Positions 55,744 through 64,000 of a DNA stretch of 64,000 nt are shown piece by piece (the first letter of the stretch is position 1; each line of letters starts with the position of its first letter). Origin of the DNA: Collybiopsis luxurians FD-317 M1 (taxonomy: Eukaryota > Basidiomycota > Agaricomycetes > Agaricales > Omphalotaceae). Both the position numbers and the translations under genes were made by a program. The stretch spans positions 622,939 to 686,938 of the forward strand of contig KN834762.1 in NCBI GenBank assembly GCA_000827265.1, written 5' to 3'. The notes beneath the pieces were generated by a model. That model did not search any database and was not told where the DNA came from. It was given only the letters and a program-made list of their open reading frames with translations.

Positions 55744-57065
55744 GAGTGACTAATTCGGCCCGGTTTTACCGGAGCCGCTGCGCTCATCCTATCCACTCAC
55801 TCTGACCACAAGGTGCTGTGATAGATCAAGCATGTCAAGTCCTGAATAGTGGTGAAAAAGACGAGTACGGATATATTTGAGATATCTGACATCGGCTCAA
55901 CCGTAGGAGCGAATAATCTTTCACCCCGCACCCTTTCCAAGCCTGCAACTTATTCACCCCGCTGAATCCTCGATCTACTCCGCCTCTCACTCAGAACATC
56001 GCGGTCGCTGCCACCATCATTAGCTGTCGCATTCGATTCATCTGTAACGACTAAACGACAGCCACTTCACGCAATACTACCAATAAGCAGTCTTCGCTAT
56101 TGAATGATTTGAATTCTACTTTTGATCGTACGTTGCTCAACTGTTTACTGTATTTATATGCTCCATTGTTTCCAACGGAAGGTGAAGGCAGTAATGGCAG
56201 GTCATCACTCGGCCTCTGCATATTGGAGACTTTCTTCTGAGACGCTGTACTACTGCATATGGCCTTTTGTTACACCCGGTATATGATCCATCTATCCGTC
56301 GTTCCGTGTTACCACCACCGGTTGGAACGCATCATTGAAAATTATCCCGATATTCTACGACGGGGCTATGGAAGAGTATGTGTTTCTACCTCAGTACCTG
56401 CACAACCCAAATTGGATTGTCCTTCTGACAAGACGTTCTGTCATTCAAGCGTCTTAGATATTCAGCCACTCAGTGCATGAATGAACTCGTTACGCCTGCT
56501 AGGGGTATCTGTCATAGTCTGGATACCAGTGATTAATGGGACGAAATCTCCGAAATTAAGTGCGAAGACTATTAGAAGAAGTGCTTTTCATGAACGCGGT
56601 GGAGCCTGTGCGAGAGCATTATCTGATTTTGAGCACATTAAAACATTACAGCGACGAGCTGTATTTCTTCTTTACAAAAATACCTTTACGGTATGATTTG
56701 AGGTGTGGCGGAGCCCATTTTGAGGGTATTATTACTTTTCCTCATGATCCTGATTATTCCTGGATGTACATTGTCCACTGTTCACATCTTTTTTTTTAAA
56801 AAAACTCTTTATTACCTCAAGCCATTGTTTGCACCATTGAGCACGTCTGCTATATTTGGCTTTGGAGTTTCAATACGTCCCGTGTCTCAAGATATTAGGA
56901 CATATAAGGTTCTAATCTAACACTTATTTCGGCCAAATTCTCTCATGATTGAGACCTCATGATGTGTTCTAGGCACCTGTTCACGGTTTTATATACGAAG
57001 CACTTCATAGAGCCCTGAGCTCGAGCCGTCCCCATCTATATCATTCGTTTCGTCGGGCTTCGTTC
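55744..57065. other. Intergenic, no gene recognised
   Basis: Short open frames only, none with a domain. Upstream flank of DPH2 on the left, promoter of the next gene on the right. A poly-T/poly-A run lies near 56787-56803. Confidence 0.5.
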
Positions 57066-58684
57066 GTGCAAATGTCTACAAATCACATAAAACTCTACAC
57101 GAATTTGTTATCGAATGTGTATAATGGAGTTGCTCTTTGGCAACCCGATCAAGGACACGACGAAGACTTAAAGCGGCTTCCCCACGTTCGCACTGGCGAT
57201 GTTGGATATGTAGATGAAGATGGTGCTTTTGTCCGCTTTTTCAATCTACATCTTGGAAAGGACGATCCCGACCAAGGGATTGCCGTTCCAGAGGAGTATG
57301 CAGAACCTCTGCCCGATAGCTCTCGGCTGTCTTTTGAAGAACCCAGGACTTACCATGTGCGCAAGAAGACTACCTTTGGGGGAAGTGGCAAAGCAGCGGT
57401 GTATGTTTTTGGGTTCTTGTTACTCTCACCTACTCATCGTCGAACAATGTGTAGGCCTGTCTCGCCAGTTAATGTTGGCGGCTCAATGTTATTCAAATTT
57501 GAGCATAAAACCAGTGCAATTCTTGGCTTTTTCGATACCGGAGTACAGCATAAATCACCTCAAGTTATGCATTATGAAAAAGAGTTTATAAAGAATGGGA
57601 GCGGCTGGCTTAGGGCCGCTCAACTTACAGTTAGATCAGATCTGGATTACAAGGATCTGAAATTGGTGACACACTGTTTTTGTGTACAGTCGTGGGTCAG
57701 GGGTATCATTGAGAACAAAAATACTGCAGGGGAGTTTTTGCTGTCGGTTGGTGTCGATCCTGTCTCTGCTGGCGCCCAGGTATCAAGGACAGTCGAATAC
57801 CAAGGTAATGGTAACATAAATCACGGTCCTGGTGATCGGATAAAGGAGTCACCCCGAAACTCAATTGGCAGCCTTCAGAACTCATCGCGACAGAAGGAAA
57901 AGGCTCCAGAGTCTACAGCAGTACCACAGCCAGAACCATCTGCCTCTCCCTTGTCAAATACTCCCAAAGAATTGTTGCATGATGAAAAAAAGGAGATTGT
58001 CAAATGGTCCGACCAGTGTATTTTTATACGCTCATACAGGATGCAGCTGAGGCACATATGGCAACTCAAATTACGAGCAGGAGCAGGACCTCACTATCTT
58101 CCAAAGGCTAATAACCCTGACGAAGATGTTTCTTTGGTGCGCAACCCAGACAAGGAAGAAGATGGGCAGGAGAGCGCCGATTATCGCCAGGAACCCTCCC
58201 CTTCGCAGCTATTTGACGAACCTCGAGATCTTCTAAAAGATAAAGAGGAGAAAGAACGAGAAGAAAATGTGAGGATTAATCACTATCCTTATTGCCATTC
58301 AATTGCCTTCCTTTCAGCTACTCACAATGTTAATTAGAGCTGGGATCATATGGATACTGTTTTTGATTATATTTTCCAGGTATGATATCAGATATCGGAG
58401 CTGCTAATAGACTTACAGTGGGGATGTTGTAGAGATCAGATGCCGATTTTGCTTTGGTTCATGAAGATGATCTTCTGGTATATGCTAAATTCTTTCCAGC
58501 TGAAGTGTGACTTTTTGAATTTTTGCAAGGAGAACCGCTGACATTTATCTTATTCAAATAGGTGCTGGAAGGGCTAACTGCTGATCTCGTGTTGAGAGAA
58601 TGCCATCCAACAGTAACTGTTCAAGATTTTAATGGGGTCAAAGGTGCATCTATGCATATATTGAATGCATTTGCTGTCTATTAA
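57066..58684 (+). CDS. Uncharacterised Agaricomycete protein
   Basis: The main exon (57066 to about 58270) encodes LYTNLLSNVYNGVALWQPD, VRTGDVGYVDEDGAFVRFFN, SPVNVGGSMLFKF, SWVRGIIENK and VSRTVEYQGNGNINHGPGD, then a Ser/Pro/Glu-rich linker. Later sequence encodes D-A-D-F-A-L-V-H-E-D-D-L and VLEGLTADLVLRECHPTVTV before a stop near 58682-58684. The opening G-x-x-L-W-x-P with R-x-G-D-V-G-Y, and the late D-A-D-x-A-x-x-H-(D/E)-D-D motif, recur in an abundant mushroom family of unknown function. Exons between 58270 and 58560 could not be joined with certainty. It lies on the same strand only a few bases before the WD40 gene, so the two may be one transcript or one gene. Confidence 0.55.
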
Positions 58685-58690
58685 CTGTGG

Positions 58691-61600
58691 GTGATGGTAG
58701 TTGGCCTTATAGCCAAACATTCTTTATATGGTTACAATGTAGCACCCGTTGCATTCTCTCCCGATGGTAAACATATTGTTTCAGGCTTTCAGGACAAAAA
58801 TGTTCAATTATGGGATGCCAAAACTGGAGGATCAATTGGAGAGCCACTGCAGGGGCATACAGACAGCATAGCATCTGTTGCATTTTCTCCTGATGGCAAA
58901 CTTATTGTATCTGGATCTTGGGACAAGACTGTCAGATTGTGGAATGCTGAAACTGGAGCCCCAATTGGTGAGCCACTGCAGGGGCATACAGACAACATAG
59001 CCTCAGTTACATTCTCTCCCAATGGCAAACATATTGTATCTGGCTCTTGGGACAAGACTGTTCGATTGTGGAATGCTGAAACTGGAGCCCCAATTGGTGG
59101 GCCTCTACAGGGCCATACAGACAGTGTAGCCTCTGTTGCATTCTCTCCTGATGGCAGGCATATTGTGTCTGGCTCTTGGGACAAGACTGTTCAATTGTGG
59201 AATGCTGAAACTGGAGTTCCAATTGGTGAACCACTGCAGGGGCATACAGACAACATAGCCTCTGTTGCTTTCTCTTCCAATGGCAAATGTATTGTATCTG
59301 GCTCTTGGGACAAAACTGTTCGATTGTGGAACACTGAAACTGGAGCCCCAATTGGTGAGCCACTGCAGTGGCATACAGACCAAAGATTCACCTATGTTGC
59401 ATTCTCTCCTAATGGGAGATGCATGGTATCTGGTTCTTGGGATGGGACTATTCAGTTGTGGAGTACCGAAACTGGATCCTCAATTAGTGAGCCACTGCAG
59501 GGACATACAAACAGTGTAGCCTCCGCTGCATTCTCCCCTGATGGCAAATGTATTGTATCTGGCTCTACGGATGAGACTGTTAGATTGTGGAATACTGAAA
59601 CTGGAACCCCAATTGGTGAGCCATTACAAGGCCATAGTGGCGGTGTTGCCTCGGTTGCATTCTCCCACAATGGAAAACATATTGTATCTGGCTCTACAGA
59701 CAACACTGTTAGATTGTGGAATGCTGAAACCGGAGCCCCAATTGGTGAGCCACTACAGGGACATACAGACAATATAGCTTCTGTTGCATTCTCTCCCAAT
59801 GGCAAACGTGTTGTATCTGGCTCTTGGGACAACACAGTTCAGTTGTGGAATGCCAAAACTGGAGCCCCAATTGGTAAGCCACTGCTGCATACAGGTGGTG
59901 TAACCTCTGTTGCATTCTCTCCTGATGGCAAACATATTGTATCTGGCTCTTGGGACAAGACAGTTTGGTTGTGGAATGCTGAAACTGGAGCCCTAATTGG
60001 TGAGCCACTTCAGGGGCATACAGACAATGTAGCTTCTGTTGCATTCTCTCCCGATGGAAAATATATTGTATCTGGCTCTTGGGACAAGACTATTAGATTG
60101 TGGAATGCTGAAACTGGAGCCCCAATTGGTGAGCCACTGCAGGGACATACAGACAACATAGCCTCAGTTGCATTCTCTACTGATGGCAAACATATTGTAT
60201 CCGGCACTTGGGACAAGACTATTCGATTGTGGAATACCAAAACTGGAGCCCAAATTAGTGGACCGATGCAAGGTCATACAGAGAACATAGCCTCTGTTGC
60301 ATTTAGTGATAGAGAATATGTTGTATCTGGCACTTGGGACAAGACTATTCGATTGTGGAATGCCAAGACTGGAGCCCTGACTGTCAGCTTCACCTCAGTT
60401 GCATTCTCTCCTGATAGCAAACTGGTGGCTTCTGGCTCTTTGGATGGGACTATTCAATTATGGAATGCTGAAACTGGAGCGCCAATGAATGAGCCCCTGC
60501 AGGGACATATGGACAATATATCCTCTATTGCATTCTCTCCTGATGGCAAATATATTGTATCTGGCTCTTGGGATAAAACTGTTCAATTGTGGGATATCAA
60601 AACTGGAGCCCCAATTGGTGAGCCACTTCAGGGGCATACAGATAACATAGCTTCTGTTGCATTCTCTCCTGATGGCAAATGTATTGTATCCGGCTCTTCA
60701 GACAAGACTGTTCGATTGTGGAATGCTGAAACTGGAGCTCCAATTGGTAAGCCACTGCAGGGGCATACAGAGGGGGTAGCCACTGTTGCATTCTTTCTTG
60801 ATGGCAAATCCATTGTATCTGGCTCATGGGACAAGACTGTGCAATTGTGGAATGCTGAAACTGGAGCCCCAATTGGTGAGCCAATACAGGGACATATGCT
60901 CAATGTGGCCTCTGTGGTGTCTACTCCTGAGAGTACACCACTAATTGCAAATGGAATGCTCCCTGCTGCATCTCACCTTCCTTTCAATTTACCTCCATTA
61001 TCTGAGCCCATCCCTTCTCGAGCACTACAGGAACGCCACCCGTCGCTTGACTCCCTTACTAATTATTCATCCGTTGACCGAGATGAATCTCCGTCACCAT
61101 CTACAAGCCATAGATCAACCTATTCATCTACATCCAAAACCACCGCTAATTCCATCTTCACCACCGCCTCCAGAACCACTGATACCTCTATAACCACCAC
61201 CACCTCCATAACCCACGATACCTCCATAACCAGCGCTACCTCCGCAACCACCGATCCCTTAAAAACCACTGCATTGGCCGAACAAATGCCAGGGGAGCTT
61301 TCAGAGGGTAAGTCAAAGTGTTAGGGCTTCCGAAATCATCTTATTGATCTCATTTCCGTTGGACTAGAGTTGTCAACATTCTCTCCTGAAGGAAAATCAC
61401 CCCCTATCGCTACGAGGCGAGGAAAGACTGTTCGGTTCAGTACTCCCTCACCTTCATACTCTACTGTGTCTCTTCCAGAGACTGATGGATCCCTCAGCCC
61501 ACCGTCGATCGCGGCCGCACTGCTTCCTGCGGTGGACTGCCAGTTGTGCCCCGTACTTGTGCGCAACAGATCAACACATTGCCCTATCGCCTGGGACATG

Positions 61601-62017
61601 TCTTTCCCAGTTGAGACTGCACGACTTCATCCAGCCTGGGCTCAAAGTTACTGGTCCGCACCGGCTACCAATCCAATGGTGGCCAACCTAATAGTCACCT
61701 TCGGCACCTGGAGAATTGTTGTTCACCCTTCGAGATCAGCCTATGTAACTGTCCTTGATGTCATTCACGGAATTTACCGTTTCCTTCGCGGTACGTCTTC
61801 CGAGAGAGACTTTAAGTCTCTTTCGGTTGTCAAACAAAAACGCGTTGAGAAGGCATATAATCAAAGATGGCAGAGATGCCATGTTCCCGCAGAGAGAGAA
61901 ATGGAACGGAGGAGAGGAGTCAAGCATATTGACTTTTTGGCGGAATCTAAATATTTTTGGGGGTTGACACCGACGAAGGAGCTCGGCGTGTGGCAACTTC
62001 AAGTTGCACGCTCTTGA
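58691..62017 (+). CDS. WD40-array protein with C-terminal DUF6699 domain
   Basis: Exon 1 (58691-61307) has 17 near-identical WD40 repeats of about 43 residues, consensus GHTDNIASVAFSPDGKHIVSG then S-W-D-K-T-V-R-L-W-N-A-E-T-G-A-P-I-G-E-P-L-Q, with an eighteenth broken unit. A Ser/Thr-rich linker follows (SRTTDTSITTTTSITHDTSI). The donor at 61308 is a perfect gtaagt. The acceptor at 61366-61367 joins in phase to E-L-S-T-F-S-P-E-G-K, which has no ATG of its own. Exon 2 (to 62017) then encodes W-D-M-S-F-P, RIVVHPSRSAYVTVLDVIHGIYRFL, R-G-V-K-H-I-D-F-L and FWGLTPTKELGVWQLQV, matching DUF6699. The spliced product is 1088 residues. Arrays like this usually sit behind NACHT ATPases in fungal NLR-type proteins, but none is seen here. 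Unit 6 opens W-H-T and unit 13 is shortened. Partner binding by the propellers is inferred. Confidence 0.72.
58735..60935 (+). repeat. Tandem about 129-bp repeats (WD40 units)
   Basis: Seventeen units of about 43 codons, most sharing the phrases ggagccccaattggtgagcc and gtatctggctcttgggacaa. The high DNA identity indicates recent duplication or gene conversion. The stretch 58801-59040 contains no CG dinucleotide. Confidence 0.9.
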
Positions 62018-62798
62018 ACCGCCCTCGCCTTCTCATGCCAGAAAATGGACTGACTTTGAATATGTATGACCTCTCTCTACCTCTACGATGTGTGTAGTAT
62101 AATTGTATTCGGTATGTAATATTTAACGGAAAGTTGAGGGGGAAGAACGACTGGGGCAAGCGGCATATTGCCGAAGCTTTCTCCCATCGACTAAGGACCA
62201 AGGTACAACAGTTCTCCACTCTCCATTTCCTCTCAGTGTGCTTCTGAGTAAGGCTGCAGTGGCATGAGCTGAGCTTTATAATTCAAATACTGAAACTAAG
62301 AAAAAACAGACAGTATGTTCACAGCGGATTAAAGATACTAAAGGGCATGATGAGATGAAAATCTGAATGAAGCTCTGCAGTATTTTTCAAAAATTCATCA
62401 GAGTGACAGAACGTTATACTGTGTAATGAAAGGTAGTGAGTTTACAGAGGTGTACGTACTACGAAGATCATAAATGCTGAAGATTTGCAGTGAAAAAGTA
62501 AGCTAATGAAAAAGCGCTTGTGATATGTGGATCGGAGACAAAGTATTAGACAATATAAGGTTAACGAAGGGAGGAAATTTAGACTTAAAAATGTGACTTC
62601 CAGTACTAAAAAGTCGAAGGCCCGAGAGAGGAACGAGAAATGTGATTGCCAACCAGCAGGTCTCCAAATTTGGATGTCTTCCTATGTAAATGAATTATGT
62701 CCTCTTTGTTCTTCCATCCAACACACATTCAACATGCTGCTCTATACTCTGCTCTGTCATTCCTTTGTCCTTGTAATCCTAGGTAGTAAGTGGGTCCG
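62018..62798. other. Intergenic, no gene recognised
   Basis: Downstream flank of the WD40-DUF6699 gene. A 98-codon plus frame (62527-62823) shows no domain and runs into the DPH2 relic. Confidence 0.5.
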
Positions 62799-63870
62799 AA
62801 ACATTCAATTTCCAAGAAATTAGCCATTTTCGTCGAGTTTTGTTTGCCGATGCTGACTGTGTAGCATTTTTTGTGAGGCAGCGAGGACAGCTTGACCGAA
62901 GGATAACAGGAATCCGATTCTAAACAAGTCCAGGCAATTAGAATAAGCTACGTAGAAGAGGAGACCAAACACGAGACATAAAGAGACTTGGTTCTTATGG
63001 GGTTACCGAATATGACCTTTTTTGCACTGTAGCATACCGCCGTATGAGAAGCTGTATGAGAAGCTGATTTATACGACCTGATTCCAACTCCCCCCCGCGA
63101 GTTAAACAACATGTTTCAGAAGTGGGGAGTATTAGTAGGCCAGGGGAGGGGAGGTCGTTAAAGCGTACGATTGAATAGACAGACCAAGAATGTGATATTA
63201 ACAGATTTGTTAAACCCAAGCTTTCATCGAAATTTCATCCCTGACATAGAAGAAGGTAATTCTTGTGTGATCTCAGTCGTTAGATGCGTAGACTCGTTCT
63301 GGGATGATTCCCCAGCACGAGGCGTAAGGGGCAGAAAATTGTCGGCTATGGGTGTGTAGAAGACTCGGCTATCGGAATTCATCAGGGCACCACGAAGTCG
63401 AGCAACGATCTGACATATTTTCGTTGAATGAAAAACAGCGTTATATAGGGAAAGAACTTAACCAAATCGATACATATAGTCGACCTCGCGTCAAAAAACA
63501 ACGTCGAGGACAACTCGATTCCGAAGCAGAATCTAAAGCAGAGCATCCAAAGGGCAGGTTACGCAATCCTCCCCGGAAATCGATATGTCGTGATCAACTC
63601 TAAAAGTCATGGAAGGGTATATACACTGGCATGACCCCAGGGCCTAAATTTTGCTAGCTGTTAGTTCGATTTCATAGAAAGCATCGAATTCAGCAGTGAC
63701 ATCGAGGTCAAGGATAACACTGATTCGGCCCGGTTTCATCGGAGCTGCTCTCACCTTCTACGTGAACACCTCTCGAAATTGCTGGAGAACCAGGATTCTA
63801 TCCTCTCACACTGCGGCCGCAAGGGGATATATGTCAAGTCTTGAATAGGCAAGAACCTAATGAAAAAGAG
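62799..63870 (-). pseudogene. DPH2 5' fragment (copy C)
   Basis: Aligns in the same orientation with about 54386-55865 of the intact DPH2 gene and its upstream flank. Matches include the stretch for G-L-T-N-L-L (63160-63220), catagaaagcatcgaattcagcagt (63675-63699) and gacatcgaggtcaag. Relative to the intact gene there is a deletion of about 100 bp at 63699 that removes most of the first exon after A-E-F-D-A-F. Larger losses occur around 63600-63660, and several frameshifts are present. Its 3' limit (near 62799) falls almost where the DPH2 fragment at 47263-47787 stops. Confidence 0.8.
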
Positions 63871-64000
63871 GGCCAAAAACGGGTGGCTGAGCAGTAAGTT
63901 TTCGGCTGCTCTTTAGCTATTCTGTCGCTGTAATGAAATGTCAGGAAACCGTGGATCCGAGTATGCGGGCGCAGACTGTTGGCTTCTGCAATCTGCCAAG
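63871..64000. other. Right edge of the window
   Basis: 130 bp after the end of DPH2 homology. No gene recognised. Confidence 0.4.

Noticed and set aside
58804..60903. Many long minus-strand frames of 60-127 codons with repeated P-D-T-I-C-L-P units
   Set aside because: All are antisense or shifted readings of the WD40 array and change only as the plus-strand repeats do.
58735..60935. CRISPR-like regular repeat spacing
   Set aside because: The repeats are coding WD40 units without spacers, in a eukaryotic intron-rich context.
58691..62017. NLR immune receptor (NACHT-WD40)
   Set aside because: No P-loop or NACHT motif was found upstream in 55744-58690. The upstream gene belongs to another mushroom family.

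Overview
The window reads as nuclear DNA of an Agaricomycete (mushroom-forming basidiomycete). Genes carry many 45-60 bp introns, two genes have a first exon that is only the start codon, and several families are known from Agaricomycetes (DUF6533 membrane proteins, DUF6699, a 70-residue small protein starting MGAIFSS, Tad-like LINEs). No rRNA or tRNA was recognised. Multi-exon models were spliced by eye, so gene ends are firmer than every internal boundary.

1-13 kb is a decaying tandem array of DUF6533 multi-pass membrane genes on the minus strand. Two copies look intact (9008-10680, 11017-12663), one has lost its start (4985-6596), and one is a pseudogene split by about 3.1 kb carrying another membrane gene. 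The leftmost copy shows CpG to TpG/CpA decay, including two CGA to TGA stops. 13-42 kb is a housekeeping and metabolic block: mitochondrial carrier, zinc alcohol dehydrogenase, FAD monooxygenase, TFIIS with a relic duplicate, Prp46, a Med25-like protein, ribosomal protein eL8, Tom70, Elp6 and uncharacterised fungal proteins. Inside it, at 31.5-34.0 kb, a membrane-protein gene and its 3' flank were hit by two 5'-truncated LINE copies, each with a perfect target-site duplication.

43.8-64 kb is accessory. It holds a secreted precursor with six 15-residue repeats ending K/E-A-R (43923-44342), a hemerythrin-domain protein, a cyanovirin-N homologue, and a GH3 beta-glucosidase next to DPH2. GH3 and DPH2 recur as broken copies on both sides: a GH3/DPH2 chimera at 46.1-47.8 kb and a DPH2 relic at 62.8-63.9 kb. 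Between them lie an uncharacterised Agaricomycete gene and a 17-repeat WD40 array spliced to a DUF6699 domain.

The best candidates for an undescribed system are the repeat-peptide precursor and the WD40-DUF6699 protein with its same-strand neighbour. Also notable are four GC-AG introns in four unrelated genes and a box C/D snoRNA candidate in the first intron of the eL8 gene.
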